Origin: Heterodera schachtii
Lineage: Eukaryota > Nematoda > Chromadorea > Rhabditida > Heteroderidae
Assembly: GCA_023374025.1 (NCBI GenBank)
Contig: SIJG01000015.1
Span: 2,252,680-2,316,679, forward strand
Reading direction: 5' to 3'
Length of the DNA: 64,000 nt
The stretch's first letter is position 1. Each line of letters opens with the position of its first letter. Of the stretch, positions 43,937 through 55,300 are shown piece after piece. A model generated the notes under the pieces. That model saw only the letters and a program-made list of their open reading frames with translations. It was not told the DNA's origin and did not search any database. The translations under genes and the position numbers were made by a program.

Positions 43937-44577
43937 ACAAGTTTTAAATTTTCAGGGCGATTTTAGGACAAAGTACAGTATTATATTCTACCAGGATTAC
44001 AGTAATTCCTTTGCCAATCGAAAGCATTTTAAGAAAGTAATTTGCAATTTGGAAATGGAAAACCAGTTCAATCCACAACAATGCACTCATCACTCACTCA
44101 CTCTCATCACTTTCATTGCCAATTCCCCCCAATTTTCCCAATTTTAAATTCCCCCTCAATCGCTGCTCAAGTGGTCGGTCGTTCTGTTCTCCTTTTTGTT
44201 CGCCCACTTCTGAAAAGGTTTTGCCAATTCCTATTTTCAAAATTCGCTTTTCAATTCGAATTTATTTTGTATAAAATGCGAATGAATTGGCCCAAAGTCC
44301 GTCGTCCATTCATTTTCACACTTTTCCCACTTTTGAATTCTCTTCCTAATGTTCCTTTTTGAAATCATTGGAATTGAATTGGTCATCAATTTAGGCATTT
44401 CTAATTTGTTAGTTCAATTCAATCAAAACATTTCCGTGGCAACAGAAAATTGCGAATGTTTTCCAATTTGGCAATTGCTTTCTTTTTCCTTTCTTTTGCA
44501 ACGAATTGCCAAATTATTTGGCCTTTATTTCATTTGGGAAGAACGCAATCCGTCGGAGTATGCTTTTGCCGTTGAGA
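43937..44577. other. 5' flank of the transthyretin-like gene
   Basis: No supported exon is seen here. Two plus-strand frames are hydrophobic but lack splice-consistent continuations. Confidence 0.35.
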
Positions 44578-45076
44578 ATGCTTTACTTTTATGCTTTCTT
44601 TAAATTCACTTTTGGGTCACTGGCAAATTGCTCTGTAACAGCGCCCCGGCCACGGGAATTCTTGTCAAATTGTACGACGACGACGGTACATTTTTGGCTA
44701 ATGTTTGCTTTTGCCTTGGCATTTCGTTCGTTTTCCCAAGGTCTGTTTGGCTTCGACGATCTGTTGGCCAAAGGGTACACTGATCAAAACGGACATTTCG
44801 CCATTTACGGCTCAACCAATGAAATTAGCAAAATTGAGCCGAAAGTGAACATTTACCACGATTGCAACGACATTTTGCCATGCCAACGAAAAATATCAGT
44901 CGGTGCCAAGAAACAATTGGACAAAAAAACAATTGGACAACACAATGGTCGTTCAGATAAGTGTACCGGACGGAGTCGTCTACGAAGGCCATCGCCCGTC
45001 CGGGCTTTTCTCGGTCGGAGTGTTGGAACTTGGAAGTGAATACGGAGGAGAAAGTCGAGACTGTTTTCATCGCTGA
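44578..45076 (+). CDS. Transthyretin-like (TTR) family secreted protein, possible 1-base frameshift
   Basis: Three exons: 44578-44685, 44741-44898, 44957-45076. The start MLYFYAFFKFTFG looks like a signal peptide. The family core follows: GKLLCNSAPATGILVKLYDDD, FDDLLAKGYTDQNGHFAIYG, IEPKVNIYHDCND with PCQRK, and the end GESRDCFHR. Cysteines match the nematode TTL pattern. These proteins are among the commonest nematode secreted products; several parasite members are secreted into hosts. The signal-peptide frame and the core frame differ by one base within exon 1 (near 44612, a T run), so either one T is missing from this sequence or the true start lies in another exon. With one base added the protein is 128 residues, normal for the family. 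Confidence 0.82.
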
Positions 45077-45568
45077 CATTGTCAAAATATCAAATGAATG
45101 TACAAAAATAAATAAATAAAACGATTTATTTTTATTCAAAGAAAACCAATTAAAAATTATTAAATTAAATTAATATTTGTTTTCATATTCTGATTTTAAT
45201 AAACATGTAATTAATTACTGGTGGAAATGTAAATTCTTTTCTTTTTCTCTGCTGTCTTTGATTTTTAATAATAAATGCGAAATTAAAATTAATTAATTAA
45301 ATAATATTTTTTGCTTTTAACCGACAGAATTATTTTTGTATTCCAAAAAGATTTCTTTTCCCTTTGGCTGCTGCCGCTGTGTTATTTTCCGCTTTTTGTT
45401 TACCATTTCGCGACGTAAACACCACTCCCCAATTTATTTTTGTTTTGCCCCCCCCCCATTTTCCCCGCTTAAAATTCGTTCGCTTTAATTTTGTGACTTT
45501 CAATTTTTCGTTATAATTCATTCGGCAATTTGTCCCTTTTGGTTAGCTTTTAAATATTCAATTTTCCG
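45077..45568. other. Spacer between the TTR-like and NDRG genes
   Basis: Both neighbours are on the plus strand, 492 bp apart. The spacer is A/T-rich with a C run at about 45450. No gene was seen. Confidence 0.35.
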
Positions 45569-48096
45569 ATGGATAAGCAAACTTTTGGCGGAGATTCTTC
45601 TGCCAATTCGGCAACGGAAGACAAAATGAGCGGTTGCTGTTCAGAACACATTGTTGAAATTGAGGTTGAAAACATTGAATTATGTATTTAAAATTGAATG
45701 AATGGCCTTTCAGTGGAAACATTTCGACTATCTCTCCGCTCTCAGCGGCCTTTACACGGCATCGGTCGAACGTCGAAAATGCAATTTGCTTGTGCTCGTG
45801 CAGGGCAATTTGGACAATTTGGAAGGGAAAATGGTCGAAATGAATTAACAATTAACTTCTTCAACGATTAATCACCATTAGAGCCCGACGCGGGATTTGC
45901 GGGGTCAATCCCGCTGGGTCCCGTTAAAACGTTTTTATCGCAAATTACACCCGTAATTTATGAAAAATTCACCGACGGTGCCTATCTCTGCCCATGGTAC
46001 AAGCCTTCACCTTACTAACTCCTTAAAAGATTGACTCAAAAAGCGACATTTGCTTTTAATAAATCGACTAAATTTTTAAAAAATTTTCCCGGCTTTTTCC
46101 TGCGCCGGACCTTCCTATTCCACAAAAAGTCTTTTGAAAAGCTCGGCACAAAAAAAAAGATGTAAAAAGCAACATAAAATAATCTAAATTTTTTCGAAGT
46201 TCCAAGATTCCGCAACTCGCATTTTAAATACGGGATTTGCGGGATTAATCCCGCAGAGACCCCTCCCGCAAAAATTTATGAGTTCAAATCCTGCAGCGAG
46301 GTCTGCTAAAATTTCCGGGGTCAAATCACCACACTAATTTCTCTGTCCTTTAATTTCTCTGTTGGACCTTTTGCCCTCTAAGGTCATTTTAACTGTCCAC
46401 GACGTGGGCAAAAACCACCTGAGTTTTGTCGACTTCGTCAACAGTCCTTCGATGGCCCCCTTCCGCGACCGTTCCCTTTTCCTCCATATTTGTGTGCCTG
46501 GCCAAGAGCCCGAGGCGCCGATTTTCGCCGGAAGGTGAGATTTTTCATGCTTTTTTACAAATGAATGTCCTCCACCTCACACATTCAGCAGTTTCCCGTC
46601 GATGGGTCAGCTCGGCCATGCCATGGTGCAGGTGCTGCGCCACTTCAAAATCTCTCATTGTTTTGCAATGGGCGAAGGCGCCGGCGCGGACATTTGTTGT
46701 CGATTCGCTGTAACAAAGCTTTTGTAGTCAAATTGGTGGTCGATCATCTCGAGTAGTGCAAATTTTATGAAATTTGTTTCGCTACATTCATTGACTTTTG
46801 TATTTCCCGAGAAAGGAAATTCGAACAACGCAAATGATTAAATTATTTGATTAAGTATTTAATTGGGGTTTTTCAGTTGGATTTTCCGTCGATGGTCCGG
46901 GGGTTGGTGTTGATCCATTGCACTTCGACAACCCACGGAATCGTCGAACACATCAAAGAGATTGTGAGCATTTGCATCAAATACTTAACATAAACCTGCC
47001 CTTTACAAAATTAAGTTCGCCGGGTTGCGTCTCGAAGACGGCGAAATGACTCATTCGGCGTGGAATTATTTGCTGACTCACCGTTTTGGAAATGCACGTC
47101 ATTTTCATGCATATTAAACGTGAAAAGCATATCCATTTTAGCACAATTTGGACCAAACCCAAAAGCATTACGTGGACTTGTTGAAGTCGGTGATGAACCA
47201 ACGCAATCTGAGCCGGTATTTGTACAGTTTCGGACACCGAAGCGATTTCACTGACCGACTCAAAGAAAATTTGGCGAAGTCATTGGCATTTTACTTGAGT
47301 TTAAACGAAAACACTGTCATTTTCAGCGTGGACTGTTCTGTTGGTGAGCGGAGCGAAGGCACCGCACAACGAAGTGAATCTTTCAAATTTTCGAAGTTTC
47401 GGAAATTCATTTAAAATGCCTCTAAGGCAGGGGTTCAAAATCAGAATGATTGTCAAAACATCAAAGTTTAAAGGCATTTGAGGTTGAGGCCAAAAATCAG
47501 AATAAAGGGATTTTTTAAGAAATTTTGTCATAAAAATGATCAAATTTCGGTTTGGTCAATACCCTCGAAATCAAATCATTTTATCCAAATTTTATGGGAT
47601 AATTCTTTCTGCTTCTCCCAGAATATGATGCACATGTTCAAAAACATGGCCAACGACCGTACCGGTCTGCTGATGGCGGAGGACTGCGTGGACGTACTTG
47701 TCGGAGGCGGTCAGTGAAAAATATTAATCGGATAAAATAATTACCAAATTAATGAACGATGGGTATAAATGACCCCAATATTGAATGAACGAGTTTGGGA
47801 AGCTTACGGGCCAAGTGAAAAATTATGGGGCGGGCAGGCTTTGAAGTGTTCATCAGTTGAATTGCCGGCACTGGGTCAATTGTCGCCTCAACTAATCCAT
47901 TATCTTCTCTCGGAGAAGCTTCTTCTCTATCTCATTTCAATTTAAGCCCGACAATATCTCTTCGGCCATAATTTTGCTCGGCCAACGCCACGGACTGCTC
48001 AATGATTTGACCATTCCGATAATTAAAAAGGCCGGCGGAACGGAGCAAAACCGGGGGTCAGAGCGAAGTTGGAAACATTTGAATGTCTTGGTTTAA
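45569..48096 (+). CDS. NDRG (N-myc downstream-regulated) family protein
   Basis: Well-supported exons are 45569-45664, 45714-45833, 46383-46534, 46592-46709, 46877-46963, 47016-47093 and 47142 onward. Further coding lies at about 47331-47375, 47621-47710 and 47949-48096. Family landmarks are CNLLVLVQGNLDN, VILTVHDVGKNHLSFVDF, LFLHICVPGQE, SFPSMGQLGHAMVQVL, FAMGEGAGADI, GLVLIHCTSTTHGIVEHI and VLLVSGAKAPHNE. NDRG proteins have an alpha/beta-hydrolase fold without a catalytic triad and act in stress and differentiation. The link between RLKENL (about 47270) and the WTVLLVSG exon has no phase-consistent splice, so an intron was missed or one base is wrong. The C-terminus is tentative. One intron (47094-47141) appears GC-AG, and the intron 45834-46382 holds an insertion. 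Confidence 0.8.
45878..46323. mobile_element. Insertion in an NDRG intron, flanked by AATCACCA
   Basis: The 446 bp insert begins TTAGAGCCCGACGCGGG and ends TTTCCGGGGTCA, and AATCACCA stands directly on both sides (45870-45877, 46324-46331), an 8 bp duplication as in hAT elements. Terminal repeats are weak. Inside are ATCCCGC units at both ends and a degenerate copy of the GC-rich module near 46080-46160. Confidence 0.6.
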
Positions 48097-48355
48097 GTTT
48101 TCCTCCGCTGCTCCAAGGAGCGACTGGCTTTGGCACATTCAAACAAAGAGCCGACGATTTGGCATTTCATGCTTAAGACGGAGTCAAGAAGAAGAAGCAG
48201 CGAACGAAAGTGTTAACATAGAAAATGATTCCAATTTTCAATTTATAAAAATTTATTTATTTGTGACAATTAAATAAACATAATTCTTCGGTTTGCTTTT
48301 GTCAACCATTCAAAAGTGATAATAAATTATTACGCGCAGAGTCTTTTTCCGTTTC

Positions 48356-49319
48356 TCATCGGTGCAATGGACGAATGTTGGCCTTTACGTTTTTCTCCTC
48401 ACCTTCTTCGGCCGAATACGGCGGAATTTGAATGGGCGGAAGTTGGCCAGACGGGTCCAACATTTCTGAATGAGGCTAAGTGGCCGGTGGTGAATTGGGC
48501 AGCCCAAAATGGGCTAATTATGTCCGATCGGTATTTACCCTGAGGGTTGAAGTTGCCCTTTGATGCGCCGTAATTGCCGCCCGACGCACCTCCACCCATA
48601 TTCGAACCATAACCTGTTGTATTTCTTAGTTAATTTGGGTAAGGATAGGCTTTGCTGCACCTCCTCCGCCTCCAAATCCGCCCATGCCGCCGTCCATCCC
48701 TCCGCCTTCCATTGGCATTCCGCCGCCCCCGCCCATTCCCATGCCGCCGCCCCCACCGCCCATGGCCATACCGCCCCCGCCGCCCATTCCACCACCTTCA
48801 AATGGAGACGAGTTGGACGAAGAATTGGAAATTTAAAATTAAAATCTGACAAACGAATTGCACCGTATAAAGCCTTTGCACTTACCGTATCCCATTCCGC
48901 CGCCCCCACTCATGTCACCGCCTCCCATCATTCCGCCACCTCCGCCCATCATTCCGCCGCCCATTCCGCTCATATCTCCGCCTCCGCCGCCCATACTCAT
49001 CGACCCGCCCATATCACCGCCACCTCCGCCCATCATTCCACCGCCCATCGCTAAAAGAGAGTTCAAATGCCAAACTCTCCAAACTGTGCTAATTACCGCC
49101 GTCGGGCATTCCGCCGCCGCCTTCCATCCCACCGCCGCCCCATTGGCACAGTACTGACTTGGCAAGGACCAAAAGGAAGGACAGGTGGACACTGGTGAGA
49201 GAAGAGGAGCACATCGGAAGAGAAGTCACTTTGAGTCAAACGGAAGCGAATGAATGAAAGAATGATCGGAGAGGAGGGACGACCAATTACATAAATAGCA
49301 GAACTGTCCATTCATGCAT
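48356..49319 (-). CDS. Secreted Gly/Met-rich protein
   Basis: Six exons join in phase to 202 residues: 49319-49291, 49191-49097, 49050-48886, 48795-48661, 48613-48539, 48465-48356. The start MHEWTVLLFIVHLSFLLVLA is a clear signal peptide, cleaved near KSVLC. About 120 residues of GGGM/GGGG repeats follow (for example MGGGGGDMSG and GGMAMGGGGG), then GYGSN and a Pro-rich end LPPIQIPPYSAEE. It is secreted and flexible; cuticle, eggshell or antimicrobial Gly-rich proteins of nematodes look similar, and Gly-rich gland proteins are known in plant parasites, but sequence alone does not decide. The frame was chosen because only it keeps phase through all five introns and gives the signal peptide. 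Confidence 0.75.
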
Positions 49320-51311
49320 TTCTCAACTCAATTTGAAAGTGTTGGACCAATCAGACAGAGCAAAAAACCCGGAAACAGAGCAAACAAAGAAACATTAGCG
49401 AGACATATTTAGGGATGAAAGAAAATGAGGGGGGGGGGGGAAGGAATGGTCGGACTGATCGGAGACGAAAATGGGGGGGGGGGAAATCGCAAATGGGACA
49501 CATTTGGACTGAAATGAAAAAAAAATAAAGTAAATTGAGCAAAAGAAGAGCGGAAAATTGGGGAATGAGAAGCGGAAGGGAGGGATGGTCATCATTGAAG
49601 AAAACACCTCCATTTTCCATTTTCAACATTTGAACAAATCAGAGGAATCGGTTGTTTGGTAAAAAAGAGCATTTAAATCAAAAGCCGAAATAAGAAAATT
49701 TGGCGCTACTTAAAAGTGATTCTTTTTGAAAAAAATTTTTCAAATACTTTTCCATCAATTTTAGTGTTTTATGTTTTTTATTCTTTTTTAACAGATGGTT
49801 AAAATGTTTTAGATATTCTTTCATTGATTTCACTAATCTCCGATTCGGCTTCCAACTGTAGATGAAGTAAATATGAGGTGAAGCAAAATGTGAGAAATTA
49901 ATTATTTTTTATTAATATATTTTTAAGTGGCACTCTCGTAATTGTAAATAAATATTTGAAAAAATTTTTCAAAAAGAACCACTTTAAAGCCCCATAATTT
50001 TTATGATTTGCATAAAATTGATTTTTAATGATAATTTTAAATATTTAAGATTGGTCCCTCCGAAAATATTGGAAATGCCATTTAAACAGTAAGAACGGAA
50101 GTCGGAAGTGCCAAGCGATCATCCACATTTTTGGTCACCAATTTCTCCCTATTAGCTGACACTTTTTCAATTCATTTCCCTTTTCATGCTTTCAATGTGA
50201 AATTGAAAATGCTCTGTTTTAAGCCTCCGTCGTTCAGTCTTTGCCGCCCCTTCGCCCGAACTTTTGGCGATGCGACCGACGATTGACCCATTTTTTACAT
50301 TCGCACATCCATTTGCAGTTTCAGGAGGATCAGCAGCAAATGGAGGAGAAGAAGAAGAAGAAGCGAAGACGGAGAAATGCGAGGAGAGGAGAGAAATTCG
50401 AAAGATCCGTTGGAAAAGGAAATGTTTGGCGTTGTGTCGACGGCGGTCATTTGGTCGGCTGTCCGTCGGTTTGTTGTCGTTGCGTTGCGACACCCCCCCC
50501 CCCCCCCCCCCCTCCCCCCTTAATTCACAAATGCATTCTCTCATTGAACTGCCAAACACAGCAGAAGCCAAACATTACTCTTACTCACCATTAGCTAAAT
50601 TAACTTTCAATAAAGGTCATTTATTCATTTTTTTCAACCGCTTTCCGAGATTCCCGGTCACGGTCTTTCCCCCCTCCCCGCAAAAAAAGGGAACGGGAGT
50701 CCGGTAAAATTCCATTGTAATCCCGGTCTCGTCTCGTCCGGCTCTATATCCTTGTTTGTTCTTAATGTTATGCTAATTAACTCTTCCCATCCCACTAATT
50801 AATGCCATTTCCTTGTCTCCCTCTCTCTCTCTCCCCATTTTTCTCGTCTAAATTAATCTCGTTTGCTTTTGTTTGGTTTTGTCTTTTTGTTGCATAATGC
50901 GTTTAATCATTTCAACAAATAAATGAATAATCGTCGCTTCTTCTTTCCCATCAAAACAACCTGTCCAACACTCCAACATAAGCCCATCTCGCCGACTGTT
51001 TCTTATGATTTGCATTTTTATTTCTATTTTTTTAATTTTTAAAGAAAGTTTTTTATGGCACCAATTTTTTTTTGTTTATGCGCATTAATTTCAAAATTGA
51101 ATTCGTTGGCATTTGGGTGATTTCCAATTTATTTTTTTCGTTTGCCTCTTTTTATTCCGTTTTTTCCATTTACGCCCCCGCCCACCCCCCCCCCTCAATT
51201 TCGCCTTTCGCCGTTTCTTTGGTCATCCGTTCGTCCATTTCACTCTCCGAAACGCCATATTTCCAATTTCTCTGCTTCTCCCATTTTCTTCTTTTCGCTT
51301 CATTTGTTCCA
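49320..51311. other. Intergenic, low complexity with element debris
   Basis: It includes G runs at 49430 and 49474, a C run of about 20 at 50491, and a fragment of CCGGG-type element (50645-50750, ending CCGGCTCTA). Around 50330-50420 an AGAAGAAG run gives Lys/Glu/Arg-rich frames on the plus strand after a TTTCAG; this may be an exon but no partner exons could be found. Confidence 0.35.
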
Positions 51312-51701
51312 TTATATATACAAATCCATAAAAAGCAGGAGGCTGATGCTGGTGATTACGAGCATTGCTCCGATGATGGACGACGGGGGGGGGGGGGCGA
51401 AGCCGAGTTGAGGGGGGATGGGGTCGTGGGGGGGGGGAGGTGACTCGCCAAGACGGAGGGCATTAGGGGAAGGGTTGAATTGATTGTTTTGATTTGGATG
51501 GATTTTTGGGTGTTCTGTTGAGGCTATCCATCCGCAAAGCCGTTGCTTCTCCTCCTCCTCCTCTGCTTCTTCCTCTCTTCTTCCCTTTTTCTTGATCATC
51601 CTCTGCTTCTTCTTCTTGGTCGTCGTCTTCGTCTTCGCTGTATTTCCCGCGACCGGTTCCTTCCGATTGTCGTTGTTCGTTCCTCGATTCCTCCCCGCCA
51701 T
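51312..51701 (-). CDS. Possible small tail-anchored protein, uncertain
   Basis: A single open frame of 129 codons starts MAGRNRGTNNDNRK, has a Lys-rich then Glu-rich middle, a Pro-rich segment encoded partly by G-tract DNA, and ends with a hydrophobic helix IIGAMLVITSISLLLF followed by five residues. This would be a tail-anchored topology. Low complexity and dependence on a homopolymer-encoded Pro run make it doubtful. No family is recognised. Confidence 0.3.
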   Translation of the reverse strand: MAGRNRGTNNDNRKEPVAGNTAKTKTTTKKKKQRMIKKKGRREEEAEEEEEKQRLCGWIASTEHPKIHPNQNNQFNPSPNALRLGESPPPPHDPIPPQLGFAPPPPSSIIGAMLVITSISLLLFMDLYI

Positions 51702-52304
51702 TTTGTGCTTTATCTGCTGTTTATATCCCCCAATCCCCGAATAGGGCCAAAATTGCGCAAAAATTGGCTCCGATTATAAACGGGTGGACAAATGCCTCGA
51801 TGAGTTTTCTGTAATATCTCATCGCATTTGAGTTTTGTCCACAATTGTCCTTTTCATTTGAAAAAGCCAAAAAATACTTTTTTTTCTTAATGTTGTACTT
51901 CATCATTTACACTGTGACCCCCCCCCCCCCTAATTTTATTTTGTGGATCAATCTTATCTTTGTATATTTATTAATCATTTTGATCTACATGCATTTCCAT
52001 TCTCTTTGATCCTTTACTCATTCAGTTCCCAAATTGGTCGATCTCTCATTTCCATTCAAATGATCGCCTCCCTCTCTTTTTTACATTTGATTTAATCGGT
52101 CATTCATTTTCCTTTTCTTTGATCGATTGATCACCTTTGTTTCTCTTTCCCATCACTTTGATTGGTCACTCTTTTTCCGTCCTCTTTGATCGATTATTCA
52201 TTTCATATTCTTTTCTTTTCCCATTCAATTTGATCGATCTTTAATCTATCCTATTTTTTGGTGAGTGATCACTGATCAATCGTTGATCACTTCCAATTGT
52301 GCCA
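51702..52304. other. 5' flank of the plus-strand PTR gene, rich in TGATC motifs
   Basis: From about 52010 to 52300 the sequence repeats TTTGATCGATT, TGATCACC and TGATCACTGATCAATCG at irregular spacing just upstream of the start codon at 52305. These are simple GATC-rich palindromes; a regulatory role is possible but unproven. A short hydrophobic frame at 51721-51822 (minus) was not supported further. Confidence 0.35.
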
Positions 52305-55300
52305 ATGGGTCGTCTTCTCTGTTTGCCGATTGGCTTTTCCGTGGCCGATTGGGCGGAAGAAAAAACGCACCGCGGCTTTCGTCGGCTCGGCCTTTTTGTT
52401 TCGCATTGGCCGTGGACAACAATAATCATATCGTAAGTAAGCATTGATTAATAAATGGAGAAAAACCTTCAACCTGACTTAAATTCTTGCTGACTTATCA
52501 GAGTGATTGTGGCGATTGTTCTCTCAACGGGCGTTGTCAATTTCAAAGAAGTGAACAATGTCAGGGACCATTTCAGGTGCCTTTCCCTCCCCCCTTTCGC
52601 TTTGGCATTTTCTTCCCCCAATTTTTGCCTTTTTAATCCCTCTTTTTTCGTTGATTTATTTCTGTCCGATTTGAGTGCCGACAACTCGCCAAGTCGTCAC
52701 GAATTTCTTGTGGCGCGCGAGTTTTTCAAGGAGCTTGGAGGGTTATTTCACGTGGTGGTGGCAATTGAAGCAGCCGACGGCGGAAATTTGCTGAGGCCGA
52801 GGCACAAAATTAGCACGGCCAGTTCGGTGTTTGTCAGTTCAGTACCGTCAAATTTTAAACGCATTTCGAAGAAATTGTAGACTGAACTGGCTACCAAGAA
52901 ACTAGAGTAGCACGGGACCGGGACCGGGACCGGGGCGGGAAATCCCGGTTTTTTCAGGTCCCGGTCTCGGTTTTTGGAAAAACAGAAATCCCGGTCCCGG
53001 TTTTGCCAGTCCCGGTCCCGGCGGGACTAAATAAGCACTGGTAAGAATGGGGTCTGGGTGAGAAAAGAGAAGAAAATTGGTGGAGAAGAAACAATTTTTG
53101 AGAAAAAAAAATAAATTATTTATTTTCTTTTAAAGCATATTTCCATATGCATAAGTGGATAAGTGGCTAAACCTTTTGACTTTTATTATTTGTCCCTTGG
53201 GTTCAATTCCACGATGGAACAGATAATTTTTTCTTTTTTCTTTACCAATATCAATTGAAATTTAATTAATAAAAAATATTTTTATATAAAAATTATATTT
53301 TTACCTTTTTTAAACAGCCTAAAACCACAAATTAACCTAATATTTGGTCATTTTTTGGCAAATTCTGTTATCAAATCTCACTCAAAATTTTTCCGGCGGC
53401 GCCTATCGGCACCGACGGACCCCGCCCCCTCCCAATGTTCCAAAAGTTTTTCGAAAAAACATTGCCACAAAAACAGCGACTTAAAAATTTTAAGAGATTG
53501 TTAATTTGTTAGAAAAATCCAGAATTTTGGGACTCAGAAAATTCCAAAAATTCCCCCCCCCCCCTGAAATAAAAATTTTAAAAATTTTCCAATGAATAAT
53601 GGAAAAATTCTTCGAAATTAAAAAATTTTATGGGTACCTTTTTGAATTTAGGAAATTTTTGTAACAAAATTCACCAAAAAATTATAAAAATTTTCAAAAA
53701 AAATTTTCTCTTGGGAAAAGTCCCGGTTGGTCCCGGTCCCGGGTTTTTTCGCGGTCCCGGTCCCGGTCGAAAAACTTGGTCCCGGTCCCGACTTTTCTGG
53801 TCCCGGCAAATCCCGGTCCCGGTTTTTGTCAAAAAGCCCGGTCCCGTGCTACTCTACAAGAAACTGACCTTACCTACTGCAACAATTGGCAAATTATAAT
53901 GCTTTTTTCCGTTAAGGTATATTGACAAGGCGTTGGAAGTGGAAGATTTTCTCCAGTACAAATTGAAGGTGCGATGTTCCGCTTTTCATCCCATCCCTGA
54001 AAGGGTTTTTCATTCCTCTGATCACTTTTGGACATTTCTCGGCAAAAAGGCTACTCAACTGATCGGACATTCAGGTCGAACATGAAGGCGTTCAGTACGC
54101 GTACAGCGACTTCTGTGGTGCCCAATGTGAGACGAGTGACGCGGTGAACATTTTCCTGACGGTGTTCCGCGATGTTCAGCATCGCGGCAAGGGCAACATT
54201 AAGCTAACCTTTCCGACCATCGACGTATTCGGCCATCGTATTTACTTGGCCAACAACATTTTCCAAGTCCAACTGAACAATCGGTGGCTTTTTGACTAAA
54301 ATCAAACGGTGATCGGCGTTTGTTCAGTTCACATCTTGTCGAGGGCGCCAAAGTGATCACGATCAATTTTCCACGCCATTTTTCCAAATGCCACAATGGA
54401 AACGGTGATGAAAAAGTGGGAGCATTCCGTGTACAACTTCGCAATGAATTCACGCGGCGATCCGTTGCTGAAGCTGCACGTCACCTCGGAGGGTTTGGTC
54501 TCCGAGGAAGTGCGGAGGACAGGTCAAATGGCAATTAGGACGGATGAAAGGCCCTTTAAGGACCGTATTAGGGGAAATAGGACAACGAATGATAAATTAA
54601 GAAATATTTAAGGGCAAATCAAACTAATCAAAGACAATTAAGGGTAGATTAATGAAAAGGACAGTCTGTCTAATGATCCTTCTCATATTTGGGTGTTTTG
54701 CTTATTTGGCATCCCAATCCCCCCGATCATTGTTTTTCTGAACATTTCTCCCTCCGCAGGCATTGAAGTGCTCCCATTGATGCCGATCAGTCTGTCCGTG
54801 ATCATTCTCTTTACGGTCGCTTTTCTCTCCCTTTTGCCATTTGACTTTCGCTCTGGTCAATAGGTGATCACTTCATTGAAGCGTGACCAAATTCGGAGCA
54901 AACCTTGGGAGGCATTGGTCGGCGTTTTCTGTCCCATTCTTTCGGTCGGCGCTTCCTTCGGCACCCTTTTTTGGGTCATTTTTGGCACTTTCCCTTACGT
55001 CCTTTTGCCATATTTATTTTCTCTCCACTTTCAGCTCGGCTTCGAATTTCTGCCCATTTTGGTGGTGGTCCCTTTTCTTATTTTGGCCATCGGTGTCGAC
55101 GACGTTTTCATTTTCCTCCACTGCTGGGCCCACACCGAGCCGAGCAAAGATTTGCGCGAACGCGTGGCGGATATGCTCGGCTCGGCTGGCCCATCGGTTA
55201 CAATCACTTCGTTGACCAATTGGCTCAGCTTCACCATCGGAATTGCGACTCCAACGCCTGCCATTCGGGCACGTTTTGAAATTGGCAACAATTAGCCAAT

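Noticed and set aside
50167..50707. Lys/Glu/Arg- and Pro-rich frames on both strands
   Set aside because: They depend on an AGAAG run and a C homopolymer; no phase-consistent partner exons.
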